DNA from: Pseudomonas parasichuanensis
GTDB taxonomy: Bacteria; Pseudomonadota; Gammaproteobacteria; Pseudomonadales; Pseudomonadaceae
Direction of reading: 5' to 3'
NCBI RefSeq assembly: GCF_021601385.1
Contig: NZ_BQHO01000015.1
Span: 58,536 to 122,535 of the forward strand
DNA: 64,000 bases
The first letter of the stretch is position 1. Every line of letters begins with the position of its first letter. Position numbers and translations under genes: made by a program. The notes beneath the pieces were generated by a model. That model had not been told where the DNA came from and ran no database searches. It worked only from the letters and a program-made list of their open reading frames with translations. Below are positions 53,704 to 62,506 of this stretch, in pieces.

Positions 53704-54624
53704 TCAGCCAAACGGCAGAGGCCGCTCGCTTACCAGGAAATCAATGAACACGCGCACCTTCAATGGCATGTGCCTGGCCTGAGGGTAAACCAGCATGAAG
53801 GGCCGCGTGGTGCCGCCGAAATCCGCCAGCACCTCCACCAGCTCACCGCTGTCCAGGGCGTCCTGCACGGTGAACCGGTAGGCCTGCATCAGGCCGCCGC
53901 CGTGGCGCACCAAGGTGCTGGTGGCAAGGAAGTCGCCCAGGCAGGTGAAGGCGCCCTGGGTATCCAGCTCGATCAACTGCCCATCGCGCTGGAAGCTCCA
54001 CGGCGGGCGGCGGCCACTGCTGGGCATCTCGAACTGGATGCAGTCGTGCCCGGTCAGGTCATCCGGCGTCTGCGGCACACCCGCCCGAGCCAGGTAGCCC
54101 GGGGTGGCGACGATCACCAGCTCGGCGTCTTCCAGGCGCCGGGCCACCAGCCGCGAATCGGCCGGGGCGCGGCCGCGGATGGCCAGGTCGAACTGCTCCT
54201 CGGCGAAATCGACATTGCGGTTGCTGACGTGCACATCCACCAACACCTGCGGATAGCGTTCGCGAAAGCGCGGCATCAGCGGCAGCAGGCGGTGGTGGGC
54301 GTAGGGCGTCGGCGCGCTGATGCGCAGCCGGCCGCTGGGCTCGAGCTGCCCACCCGCCACCTGCCGCTCGGCCTCCACCAGTTGCCCCAGGGCCTGGCGG
54401 CATTGCTGGTAGTAGGCTTGCCCGGCCTCGGACAGGCGCATCTGCCGGGTGGTACGCACGAACAGGCGCACCCCCAGGCGCTCTTCCAGGCGCGCCACCG
54501 AACGGCTCACGGCGGCGGGCGTGACACCGGCCTGCGTGGCCGCCTCGGTGAAACTGCCGGCATCGGCGGCAAGGCAGAACAGCTCCAGGCTGCCCAGTTG
54601 CAGGTCATCGAAATGGCGGGTCAT
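53704..54624 (-). CDS. LysR family transcriptional regulator
   Basis: The 306-residue protein has a LysR helix-turn-helix (SLELFCLAADAGSFTEAATQAGVTPAAVSRSVARLEERLG) and the C-terminal effector domain. It is divergent from the SDR-tautomerase pair, with 122 bp between starts, the classical layout for a LysR and its target. The start MTRHFDD is 17 codons inside the open frame. Confidence 0.92.
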   Translation of the reverse strand: MTRHFDDLQLGSLELFCLAADAGSFTEAATQAGVTPAAVSRSVARLEERLGVRLFVRTTRQMRLSEAGQAYYQQCRQALGQLVEAERQVAGGQLEPSGRLRISAPTPYAHHRLLPLMPRFRERYPQVLVDVHVSNRNVDFAEEQFDLAIRGRAPADSRLVARRLEDAELVIVATPGYLARAGVPQTPDDLTGHDCIQFEMPSSGRRPPWSFQRDGQLIELDTQGAFTCLGDFLATSTLVRHGGGLMQAYRFTVQDALDSGELVEVLADFGGTTRPFMLVYPQARHMPLKVRVFIDFLVSERPLPFG

Positions 54625-54746
54625 GGCGGCTCGATTAATTACACGGTGTATCGATTGAAATGCCATGCGCCTCATTTTTCAAGCGAGCGTTGCAACTTAC
54701 AGTGATTCCACACCGAGCCTCGGCTCACCCAACTGGAGATCACACC

Positions 54747-55481
54747 ATGAGCAACCCACGCACCGTCATCATCACCGGCGCATCCAGCGGCCTGGGCTTC
54801 GCCCTCGCCCAGGCCTTCCTCGAACGCGGCGACAACGTGGTCGGCAACGCCCGTAGCCAGGCGCGCCTGGACGCCGCCGCCGCGCAGTTGGGCAACCCGG
54901 CCGGGTTCGTCGGCGTGGCCGGCGACATCGCCGAAAAAGCCACCGCCGAGCGCCTGTTCGCCACCGCGCTGGAGGCCTTTGGCCGGGTGGATATCCTGGT
55001 CAACAATGCCGGCATCTTCATCCCCAAGCCTGTGGTGGACTACAGCGAAGCCGACGTCGATGCGATGGTCGGTACCAACCTCAAAGGTTTCTTCTACCCT
55101 TCCCAGGCCGCCGCACGGGTCATGCAGCAACAAGGGCACGGGCACATCATCGCCATCACCGCCTCGATCGCCCTGCAACCCGATACCCGGGTGCCGGCGC
55201 TGCTGCCTGTGCTGGTCAAGGGCGGCCTCAACCAGGCGGTCAAGGGCCTGGCCCTGGAACTGGCGGGCAGCGGCGTGCAGGTCAACGCCGTGGCCCCGGG
55301 GATCATCGACACCCCGTTGCACAGCGGCCATGTCGAAGGCCTGGGCGCACTGTCGCCGAGCGGCCGTACCGGCACACCGCAGGATGTGGTGGGCGCCGTG
55401 CTGTACCTGACCGACGCACGCTTCGTCAGCGGCGTCATCCTGCCCGTCGACGGTGGCAGCACCGCCGGCACCTGGCACTGA
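54747..55481 (+). CDS. SDR family oxidoreductase lacking the catalytic Tyr
   Basis: The 244-residue protein has the short-chain dehydrogenase cofactor motif ITGASSGLGFA, NNAGIF and a Ser in ITAS. However, the YxxxK active site reads PVLVKGG: Lys is kept but the position of Tyr is Pro. The usual proton donor is therefore missing, so a conventional dehydrogenase activity is doubtful. The C-terminal IDTPLHSGHVEG and GVILPVDGGSTAG are standard. GGAGA precedes the ATG. It is paired with a tautomerase 19 bp downstream and controlled, by layout, by the divergent LysR. Confidence 0.88.
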   Translation: MSNPRTVIITGASSGLGFALAQAFLERGDNVVGNARSQARLDAAAAQLGNPAGFVGVAGDIAEKATAERLFATALEAFGRVDILVNNAGIFIPKPVVDYSEADVDAMVGTNLKGFFYPSQAAARVMQQQGHGHIIAITASIALQPDTRVPALLPVLVKGGLNQAVKGLALELAGSGVQVNAVAPGIIDTPLHSGHVEGLGALSPSGRTGTPQDVVGAVLYLTDARFVSGVILPVDGGSTAGTWH

Positions 55482-55500
55482 ACAACCAGAGGATCGCACC

Positions 55501-55707
55501 ATGCCCTATGTCCATATCCGCGTCACCGATGAAGGCGTCAGCGCCGACCATAAACGCCAGTTGATCGAAGGCACCACGCGACTGTTGCAGGAGGTACTGG
55601 GCAAACCGCCGGCCAGCACCTTCGTGGTGATCGAGGAGGTGCCCACCGACAACTGGGGGGTGGGCGGCGAGACCGTCACAGCGGTGAGGCAGCGTGAGCG
55701 GGGCTGA
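55501..55707 (+). CDS. 4-oxalocrotonate tautomerase family protein
   Basis: The 68-residue protein has the tautomerase form, with Pro2 (the catalytic N-terminal Pro after Met removal) in MPYVHIRVTDEGVSADHKRQL. The segment TFVVIEEVPTDNWGVGGETV follows the family pattern. Such enzymes shift double bonds in oxo acids or related compounds. It is the second gene of a unit with the SDR protein. Confidence 0.87.
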   Translation: MPYVHIRVTDEGVSADHKRQLIEGTTRLLQEVLGKPPASTFVVIEEVPTDNWGVGGETVTAVRQRERG

Positions 55708-55722
55708 AGGCTGAAGCCTGGG

Positions 55723-56616
55723 TTACTGGCGCAGTTTGTCCAGCGCCTCCAGCACATGCGCCGTCGCCCGCTCCACCTCACCTTCGCGGCAGGCGATGCC
55801 CAACTGCCGCCATAACCCCGGCCGCAACGGCCGCCGTGCAATACGCGGGTCATGCTGCTGCATTTCGCCCTCCTGGGGCAGCAGCGTGGCCCCGTAGCCC
55901 GCCGCCACCAGGCTCTTGATCGCGTCGTTGTAGTTCAGCTCGATACGCGCATCTGGGTAGAGCCCGGCAGCCGCGAACCACTCGGCGGTCACCCGTGACA
56001 ACTGGGTGGTGCTGTCGTTGAGGATCAGCGCGCGCCCGGCCAACCAGGCTGGGGTGACCCGCGCCGGCGGGCGCCAGTCTGCGGGCACGTAGGCCATGAT
56101 CGGGTCACGCCGCCAGGGCGTCAGTTTCAAGCCTTTGCCCGCCACTTGCGGCAGCGCGACCAGGCCTATGTCCAAGCTACCCTCGCGCAACCGCGCCAAT
56201 GAAGCCTGCGAGGTAAGCACCTGAACCTGCACATCGATGCCCGGATGGTCTACCCGCAACGTTTCAAGAGCCTGCGGCAGCAAATGGGCGATGGCACCCG
56301 TCGAGGCCCCTAGCCGCACCCGGCCAGTCAGGCCCTCGACCTGGCGGCGCACCTCTTCCAGCGCCTGGTCGGCGTCGGCCAGCAGCCGTCGGGCGCGGGC
56401 CAACAGGGTTTCACCGATGGCGGTCGGCCGTACCTGGCCACGGGTGCGGGTAAGCAAGGGCGCGCCGATGCGGGCTTCAAGCTCGGCCACATGCAGGCTG
56501 ATGGTTGGCGGCGCCAGGCTGAGCTGGCGGGCGGCGTCGGCGAACGAGCCGTGCTCGGCAATTACCACCAGGGTGCGCAGGCGGTCGAGGCTGATTTCTC
56601 GCATGATCTTGATCAT
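55723..56616 (-). CDS. LysR family transcriptional regulator
   Basis: The 297-residue protein has a LysR helix-turn-helix at about 10-65 (LVVIAEHGSFADAARQLSLAPPTISLHVAELEARIG). Its effector domain carries LNDSTTQLSRVTAEWF. Two starts are near one another, at 56616 and 56604; neither has a clear ribosome site. It is divergent from argC with about 97 bp between starts. Confidence 0.9.
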   Translation of the reverse strand: MIKIMREISLDRLRTLVVIAEHGSFADAARQLSLAPPTISLHVAELEARIGAPLLTRTRGQVRPTAIGETLLARARRLLADADQALEEVRRQVEGLTGRVRLGASTGAIAHLLPQALETLRVDHPGIDVQVQVLTSQASLARLREGSLDIGLVALPQVAGKGLKLTPWRRDPIMAYVPADWRPPARVTPAWLAGRALILNDSTTQLSRVTAEWFAAAGLYPDARIELNYNDAIKSLVAAGYGATLLPQEGEMQQHDPRIARRPLRPGLWRQLGIACREGEVERATAHVLEALDKLRQ

Positions 56617-56713
56617 TCAGAATTACTGAAGTTAGCGATCATGATATTCAAATTTTCTTTCGTCCAGCCGCAGGCGAGCATAGGCCCACTCCCCTTTCAT
56701 CCGGATACCCCTC

Positions 56714-57640
56714 ATGCACCAGCCCCTCGTTTTCATCGACGGAGACCAAGGCACCACCGGCCTGCAGATCCACGCGCGCCTGCACGGCCGCCAAGACCTG
56801 CGCCTGCTCACCCTGCCCGAGGCCGAGCGCAAGGACCCCGCGCGCCGCAGCGAGGCGATCAACAGCGCCGACATCGCCCTGCTGTGCCTGCCCGATGACG
56901 CCGCCCGCGACGCCGTGGCGACGCTGCGCAACCCGGCGGTGCGGGTGATCGATGCCAGCTCCGCGCACCGCACCACACCAGGCTGGGTGTATGGCCTGCC
57001 GGAACTGGACGAGCACCAGGCCGAGCGCATCGCCGCCAGCACCCGTATCAGCAACCCTGGCTGCTACCCCACCGGCGCCATCGCCCTGCTGCACCCACTG
57101 GTCAAGGCCGGGCTGCTGCCTGCGGACTACCCGCTGAGCATCCATGCCATTTCCGGCTACAGCGGCGGTGGCCGCGCAGCGGTCGAGCGCCATGAACAGC
57201 CCACCGACGGCTACCTGCCAACCTTGCAGTTGTACGGCCTGGAACTGGCGCACAAGCATGTGCCGGAAATCCAGCAGCACGCAGGGCTTAGCGCCCGTCC
57301 GCTGTTCGTGCCCGGCTACGGTGCCTATCGCCAGGGCATCGTGCTGAGCATCCCGCTGCAACTGCGGTTGCTGCCAGGCGTCACCGCGCAGCAACTGCAG
57401 GCTTGCCTGGAACAGCACTACCAGGGCGCCCGCCACGTGCAGGTGATGCCCTTGCACCTGGAAGGCCCAGCCCTGGCGCTGGACCCGCAGGCGCTGAACG
57501 ACAGCAATGACCTGCGCCTGGCGCTGTACGCCAACCCCGGGCACGGCCAGGTATTGCTGACCGCGGTATTCGACAACCTCGGCAAGGGCGCCTCGGGCGC
57601 CGCGGTGCAGAACCTCGACCTGCTGCTGGCAGGGTTTTAG
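56714..57640 (+). CDS. argC: N-acetyl-gamma-glutamyl-phosphate reductase (short type)
   Basis: The 308-residue protein is the short (type 2) ArgC, NADPH-dependent reduction of N-acetylglutamyl phosphate in arginine synthesis. The cofactor region is [17 protein letters not shown], and the catalytic Cys is in [21 protein letters not shown] is the substrate loop. Pseudomonas usually also has a long argC elsewhere, so this is probably the second copy. A divergent LysR may control it. Confidence 0.93.
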   Translation: MHQPLVFIDGDQGTTGLQIHARLHGRQDLRLLTLPEAERKDPARRSEAINSADIALLCLPDDAARDAVATLRNPAVRVIDASSAHRTTPGWVYGLPELDEHQAERIAASTRISNPGCYPTGAIALLHPLVKAGLLPADYPLSIHAISGYSGGGRAAVERHEQPTDGYLPTLQLYGLELAHKHVPEIQQHAGLSARPLFVPGYGAYRQGIVLSIPLQLRLLPGVTAQQLQACLEQHYQGARHVQVMPLHLEGPALALDPQALNDSNDLRLALYANPGHGQVLLTAVFDNLGKGASGAAVQNLDLLLAGF

Positions 57641-57666
57641 GCCGCCTGGCAAGGCTGCGCCTTGCA

Positions 57667-57729
57667 TCGCCGGCAAGCCGGCTCCCACAGGGATTACGCC
57701 GCCCCCTGTGGGAGCTGGCTTGCCAGCGA
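57667..57729. repeat. REP pair (family B, inverted)
   Basis: TCGCCGGCAAGCCGGCTCCCACAGG and CCTGTGGGAGCTGGCTTGCCAGCGA form near-perfect 25-nt arms around 13 nt. It lies between argC and a GNAT gene on the same strand. Confidence 0.9.
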
Positions 57730-57822
57730 TGAGGCCAGCACAGGTTGCACGCGCCCAGACGGCGCGCCCCATAGCAGGTAGAATGGCCGCTCCGTATCGT
57801 TCCACCCGGAGCCCTGCCCGCG

Positions 57823-58509
57823 ATGTTCATCCTCCGCCGCCTCGACGGCGTGCCGCCCGAATCCTTCCAGAACCAGATCCGCCAGCTGGTGATCGACCAT
57901 GTCGGCCAGCTCAGCAGCGTCGCCATCAGCCCGGCCAACCCGCTGTACCCGCTGTACCAATACGGCGTCGGCCTTGAGGTGCACCAGTACCTGATGGCCC
58001 TGGACGGTACCCGTGGCCTGGCCGTAGAGCTGGCCCTGGCGCTGGATGCCGACGCCCCGGACCAGTTGCTCGGCTTTGCCCTGGCGCTGCCGGCCCAGGA
58101 CGATGCCCAGGCCTGCAGCCTGGCGTTCCTTGCCGTGCACCAGGACCATCGTCGTCAGGGCATCGCTCGCGCGCTGCTGGATGACCTGCGCAGCCGCTAT
58201 GCCTGCGTCGAGTTGAGCGCCTTCGCCGAGCAGGTGCCGTGGTTCGAGGCCATGGGCTTGCAGGTGATTGCCAGCGCCGGGCCGCAGGTGCTGATGAGCA
58301 GCACCGGGCGTGCCAGCGGGGCGTTGATCGGGCGGTTGGACATTGCGCCGATCTACCAGACGGTCGAGGTGATGCAGATCCATACCTACCTGCTCAACCA
58401 GAACGGGGAAGACGTGATGATGGAGGCGGAGCAATCGCGCGATGAGCGGCTGGATGAGTTGGCGGCACAGGCCAAGGAATGTGTGAGGCAGCGGCTGATG
58501 CGGCATTGA
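57823..58509 (+). CDS. GNAT family N-acetyltransferase
   Basis: The 228-residue protein has the GNAT acetyl-CoA motif in LAFLAVHQDHRRQGIARALLDDL (RRQGIA) with the typical preceding strand, and an extended C-terminal helical part rich in Glu and Arg. The substrate is unknown. It is separated from argC by a REP pair and followed by another REP pair, so it is probably transcribed on its own. Confidence 0.85.
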   Translation: MFILRRLDGVPPESFQNQIRQLVIDHVGQLSSVAISPANPLYPLYQYGVGLEVHQYLMALDGTRGLAVELALALDADAPDQLLGFALALPAQDDAQACSLAFLAVHQDHRRQGIARALLDDLRSRYACVELSAFAEQVPWFEAMGLQVIASAGPQVLMSSTGRASGALIGRLDIAPIYQTVEVMQIHTYLLNQNGEDVMMEAEQSRDERLDELAAQAKECVRQRLMRH

Positions 58510-58520
58510 GGTAGAACGCT

Positions 58521-58624
58521 GGGGCTGCTTCGCAGCCCTATCGCGGCACAAGGCCGCTCCTACAGGAGATCGCGTTTCCCTGTAGGAGCGGCCTTGTGCC
58601 GCGATAGGGGCGCGAAGCGCCCCC
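58521..58624. repeat. REP pair (family A, tail-to-tail)
   Basis: TATCGCGGCACAAGGCCGCTCCTACA (58539-58564) and its exact reverse complement (58581-58606) are flanked outside by small palindromes GGGGCTGCTTCGCAGCCC and GGGGCGCGAAGCGCCCC. The orientation is opposite to the other three family A pairs, so that palindromes lie outside rather than inside. Confidence 0.92.
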
Positions 58625-58632
58625 GGCATTCT

Positions 58633-59388
58633 TCAGGCATGCACCCACCGCCGATGCAGGCCACGGGCCAGCGCATCAAGCATGAACCCCAACACCCCGA
58701 TCAACAGCACCATGGCCATCAGCTCGGAATACGCCAGCCGGTCGCGGGTATCGAGGATGAAATACCCCAGCCCCGCACTGACCCCGAGCATCTCGCACGG
58801 CACCAGCACGATCCACAAAATGCCAATGGCCAGGCGCACGCCGGTCAGCACATGACCGATCACCCCCGGCACTATCACCTTGCACAGGGTTTCCCAACGT
58901 GTGGCGCTCAAGCTGCGCGAGAGCTGCAACCAGCGCGGATCGAGCTGGCGCACCCCGGCGGCGGTGTTGAGCAGGATCGGCCACAACGCGGCGAAGGCCA
59001 GCAGGAAGTAGATCGGCTGGTCGCCCACGCCCATCAGCATCACCACCACCGGCATCCACGACAGCGGCGAGATCATCCGCAAAAACTGAAACGCTGGCGT
59101 GGTCGCCGCCTCCAGGTGCCGGTAGCTACCCACCAGCAACCCAAGCGGCACGCCGATCAACAGCGCCAGCAACAGGCCGATCAGGATGCGCTTGAGGCTC
59201 ACCCAGATATGCCCATACACCTCGCCCTGCCCCAGCAACTCCACCAGGCTCGCCAGGGTGGCCTGGGGCGAGAAGCGCGCCGACAAGCCGTCGGCCGCAC
59301 CGAACACCTGCACCCCCGCCCACCACAGCAACAGCAGCAGCGCCAGGCCCATAAGGCCCAGGGCGCCATGTACGACATGCCTTTGCAT
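58633..59388 (-). CDS. ABC transporter permease (SsuC/TauC/NrtB type)
   Basis: The 251-residue inner-membrane protein has about six helices and the EAA loop region near SLSATRWETLCKVIVPGVIGHVLTGVRLAIGILWIVLVPCEML, characteristic of nitrate/sulfonate/taurine importers. It is the last gene of the operon at 63067-58633, and its start overlaps the binding-protein stop by one base. The substrate is unknown; see the cluster finding. Confidence 0.88.
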   Translation of the reverse strand: MQRHVVHGALGLMGLALLLLLWWAGVQVFGAADGLSARFSPQATLASLVELLGQGEVYGHIWVSLKRILIGLLLALLIGVPLGLLVGSYRHLEAATTPAFQFLRMISPLSWMPVVVMLMGVGDQPIYFLLAFAALWPILLNTAAGVRQLDPRWLQLSRSLSATRWETLCKVIVPGVIGHVLTGVRLAIGILWIVLVPCEMLGVSAGLGYFILDTRDRLAYSELMAMVLLIGVLGFMLDALARGLHRRWVHA

Positions 59389-60593
59389 CAGACCGCGAAC
59401 TCCTCGCTGCGCTGGAAGTTCTCGGCAATGCCGAAGGTCGCCGGGCCGCCCACCGCTGCGATGGCGTTGCGCACGAAGCGGTCGTCGACCAGGTCGCGGG
59501 CGACGTGCGCGGGGTCGAGCCCGGCGAGGAAGCCGTTCTCGCCTTCGATCAGGGTGCCCTTCAGGCGCTTGACCAGTTCCTCGGTGTAGCTGGGGTATGG
59601 GTACGGCTGGAAGTCGATGCGTTTTTCATCCCACTGCTGGTGCTGGATCGCACCACTGGCGATGTAGCCGGCACGGTCCTCGGCAACAGGCGCCAGCACC
59701 TTGGTCAGCACTGCGGGTTCGTGCGGGGTGTACTTGTTGGGGCCGGCCTTGGACAACAGCGCCGCGGCTTCGGCGCGGTGCTCGCGGGTCCATTGCTGGG
59801 CCTTGACGATGGCGTTGACCATCTTCTGCGACCACTCCGGGCGGTTGTTGAGGTCGTGCTCGTGCATGAACACCACACAGCAGGCGTGGTTGCGCCACAC
59901 GTCACCGGTAAAGCGCTGCACGCGGCCGACCTTGAGGTTCTCGGCCAGGGCGTTGAACGGTTCGGCGACGATGTAGCCGGCGATGCGCTTGCTGGCCAGG
60001 GCCGGCGGCATGTCCGACGGCGGCAGCACCAGCAGGTTGACCTCGTTGGCGGCCAGCTGCGCGCTGGCCGGTTTCGACACTGGCGTGAGGCCGTTGTCGT
60101 TGAGCATCTGTTGCAGCACCACGTTGTGGATCGAATACCAGAACGGGATGGCCACGGTCTTGCCGCCGAGCTGCTTCATTTCGGTGATGTCCGGGGCCAC
60201 GGTCAGGCCCGAGCCACCGACATGGTTCCACGCCACCACCTTGGCCGGTACCTTGCTGCCATAGCGGGCCCACACGGTCATTGGCGACAACAGGTGGATC
60301 ACGTTGACCTGGCCGGAAATGAACGCCTCGATCACCTGGGCCCAGCTGCGCAGCAGCACCGGGCGCTCGGCCTTGATGCCTTCGGCCTCGAACAGGCCAT
60401 TGTTATGCGCCACCAGCAAGGGCGTGGCGTCGGTGATCGGCAGGTAGCCGATGCGCACCGGCGCGTCAGGCTCGGCGGCGGCGCGCGCCTGCAGGCTGGC
60501 CAGCAGCGGTACGGCACCCGCGGCGGTGAGCATGGCGCTCAGTTTGAGAAAGTCGCGACGGGACGTGGTGGAGCAGCAGTCATCCATGCACAT
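59388..60593 (-). CDS. ABC transporter substrate-binding protein with Tat signal (NrtA/CmpA-like)
   Basis: The 401-residue protein has a twin-arginine leader (TSRRDFLKLSAML) preceded by an unusual Cys-rich end (MCMDDCC). The mature part opens VRIGYLPITDATPLLVAHNNGLFEAEGI, the SsuA/NrtA-type fold, with AFISGQVNVIHLLSPM and VAIPFWYSIHNVVLQQML. Tat export suggests folding or cofactor binding before export (inference). The start is fixed by GGAGG six bases upstream. It overlaps the ATPase gene by 14 bp and the permease by one base. Confidence 0.87.
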   Translation of the reverse strand: MCMDDCCSTTSRRDFLKLSAMLTAAGAVPLLASLQARAAAEPDAPVRIGYLPITDATPLLVAHNNGLFEAEGIKAERPVLLRSWAQVIEAFISGQVNVIHLLSPMTVWARYGSKVPAKVVAWNHVGGSGLTVAPDITEMKQLGGKTVAIPFWYSIHNVVLQQMLNDNGLTPVSKPASAQLAANEVNLLVLPPSDMPPALASKRIAGYIVAEPFNALAENLKVGRVQRFTGDVWRNHACCVVFMHEHDLNNRPEWSQKMVNAIVKAQQWTREHRAEAAALLSKAGPNKYTPHEPAVLTKVLAPVAEDRAGYIASGAIQHQQWDEKRIDFQPYPYPSYTEELVKRLKGTLIEGENGFLAGLDPAHVARDLVDDRFVRNAIAAVGGPATFGIAENFQRSEEFAV

Positions 60594-61401
60594 GGACAGC
60601 CTCCGAGGGCAAGGGGGATGGGGTGGGTTCGGCTGTGCGGCTTGCCCGCCGAAGGGTTTTGAGGATCTCGATACGCAACGCGCCCAGTTCCTCGACCCGC
60701 TGCGCCCTTGGCTGCGGCAGGTCGATGCGCCATTGGCCGAGGGTGCGCGCCGGGTGGTTGCCCAGTAGCAGCACGCGATCGGACAGCAGCAAGGCTTCGT
60801 CGATGTCGTGGGTGATCAGTACGGCAGCGGTGTTGTGGGTAATGATCAGTTGCAGCAACAGTTGCTGCATGTCGGCGCGGGTCACTTCGTCCAGCGCGCC
60901 GAATGGCTCGTCCAGCAGCAGCACCTCCGGCTGACGTGCCAGGCAGCGGGCCAGCGCGGTGCGCTGGGCCATGCCGCCGGACAACTGTGCCGGGTACTGG
61001 CTGCGGGCATGGCTCAGGCCCACCGCAGCGATGGCGTGGTCGATACGCGCGCGGCGCTCGCTGGCGGCCAGCTTGGGTTGGCGGGCGAAGTCGAGGCCGA
61101 AGGCGACGTTCTTTTCCAGGCTCAGCCAGGGCAGCAGGCTGGGGTCCTGGAACGCTACCGCCAGGCGCGGCTGTGGGCCCTGCAGGGCCTCGCCGTGCAG
61201 GGTCACGCTGCCACCACGGGGCTGCTGCAGGCCGGCCAGCACCCGCAGCAGGCTCGATTTACCGACCCCGCTGGGGCCGAGGATGGTCACCACTTCGCCC
61301 GGCACCAGCGCCAGGTCGAACTGCTCCAGCACAGGCTGCCAGCCGCCCTCGCGCGGGTAACCCAGGCTGATGTCGCGGGCGTCGAGAAGCACGTCGGTCA
61401 T
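60580..61401 (-). CDS. ABC transporter ATP-binding protein (SsuB/NrtD type)
   Basis: The 273-residue ATPase has Walker A GPSGVGKSS, signature LSGGMAQRTALARCLA and Walker B LLLDEPFGALDEVT, then the H-loop THDIDEAL. It belongs to the nitrate/sulfonate/taurine ATPase group. Its start overlaps the acyl-CoA dehydrogenase stop by four bases (ATGA), and its end overlaps the binding-protein start, so synthesis of the importer is tightly coupled to the upstream enzymes. Confidence 0.92.
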   Translation of the reverse strand: MTDVLLDARDISLGYPREGGWQPVLEQFDLALVPGEVVTILGPSGVGKSSLLRVLAGLQQPRGGSVTLHGEALQGPQPRLAVAFQDPSLLPWLSLEKNVAFGLDFARQPKLAASERRARIDHAIAAVGLSHARSQYPAQLSGGMAQRTALARCLARQPEVLLLDEPFGALDEVTRADMQQLLLQLIITHNTAAVLITHDIDEALLLSDRVLLLGNHPARTLGQWRIDLPQPRAQRVEELGALRIEILKTLRRASRTAEPTPSPLPSEAVHVHG

Positions 61402-62462
61402 GCAGCGTTCGCCTGGCGTTGCAGTTCGGCGCGCAGCTGCACCAGGCTCGGTGTGACGATCGGCACGAACGCCGACTCGCGCCAGCGGCGCGCGAAGCTT
61501 TCGCCATAGGCGGTGAGGTAAGCCTTGCCACCGCTGGCCTGCAGCTCCAGTTGCACGGCATCGGCAGCGCTTTCGGCGAGGGTAATACGCAGCTTGAACA
61601 ACGCGGCGGGCTGTTGGAGGAAGCGGCCATCGAGCAGGCCCTGCTTGAGTTCGCCGACGGTGTTCTCCAGGCGCTCCTTGAGCACCTGGCGCGCTTCTTC
61701 GAGGAACGAAGCACGGCCGTGCAGGTGCTCCTGCACTTCCTCCAGGGCACGTCGTGCCAGGCCGATGGCCATGCCGCACTGCAGGGCGAGGAAGGCCGGG
61801 CGTACCTTGGGCAGGAATTCACGGGCGTTGTCGTGCAGCAGCCAGTCACGGGCCAGCGGCACCTGATGAAAAGCCAGCGCAGCGGTGTTACTCGACTGCA
61901 GGCCCATCAACTGCAGGTCGTCGGAGCGCTCCAGGCCTTGGGCATCGGAGGGGATGGCCAGTACGAACGGCGCCCCGCCAGCATCGTCCTCGATGGCTGC
62001 AGCCACCACGAAACCGCTCTTGCGCAGGTTGGTCACCCAGTGCAGCCGGCCTTCCAGGTTCCAGCCATCGGCTGCGGGCCGCCCGCGTACCTGTAGCGCC
62101 TCGATGCCGGAGAGGAACTTCATGGCATTGGAAAGCCCCGTGGCGCCGGCCAGTTCACCCTTGAGCAACGCCGGCAACAGGCGTTCGCGCAGGGCCTGGT
62201 TAGGGCTTTGCAGCAGGTATTCGATGAAGGCACGCTGGCCCCAGCAGACGAAGGCCGCCGCCAGAGAACGGTTGGCGATGGCGGCAATGGCTTCGACCGC
62301 CTCGGTGACATCACCGCCCGCGCCGCCGAGGGCGGGGTCGACGCCAATGCGCAGCAGCTGCGATTCGGCGATGTGCGCCAGTACCAGGTGCGGGTCGCAC
62401 TGGCCCTGGTCGATGGTCTCGGCGTTGGCATCCAGCCATTGACGAAAAGCGCTATCAAGCAT
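61398..62462 (-). CDS. Acyl-CoA dehydrogenase-like flavoprotein
   Basis: The 354-residue protein has the ACAD layout: an N-terminal helical domain (HLVLAHIAESQLLRIGVDPALGGAGGD), a central beta domain (GRLHWVTNLRKSGFVVAAA) and a C-terminal helical bundle. It resembles the sulfur-acquisition/DszC-like group more than fatty acid enzymes, and no acyl-CoA catalytic Glu could be verified. Such flavoproteins often act as reduced-flavin monooxygenases. It starts after AAAGGAG, 44 bp downstream of the AhpD-like gene. Confidence 0.82.
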   Translation of the reverse strand: MLDSAFRQWLDANAETIDQGQCDPHLVLAHIAESQLLRIGVDPALGGAGGDVTEAVEAIAAIANRSLAAAFVCWGQRAFIEYLLQSPNQALRERLLPALLKGELAGATGLSNAMKFLSGIEALQVRGRPAADGWNLEGRLHWVTNLRKSGFVVAAAIEDDAGGAPFVLAIPSDAQGLERSDDLQLMGLQSSNTAALAFHQVPLARDWLLHDNAREFLPKVRPAFLALQCGMAIGLARRALEEVQEHLHGRASFLEEARQVLKERLENTVGELKQGLLDGRFLQQPAALFKLRITLAESAADAVQLELQASGGKAYLTAYGESFARRWRESAFVPIVTPSLVQLRAELQRQANAA

Positions 62463-62506
62463 GTCCCTACTCCTTTGGTGCGCCGGACACGCCGGCATCG
62501 GGCGGT

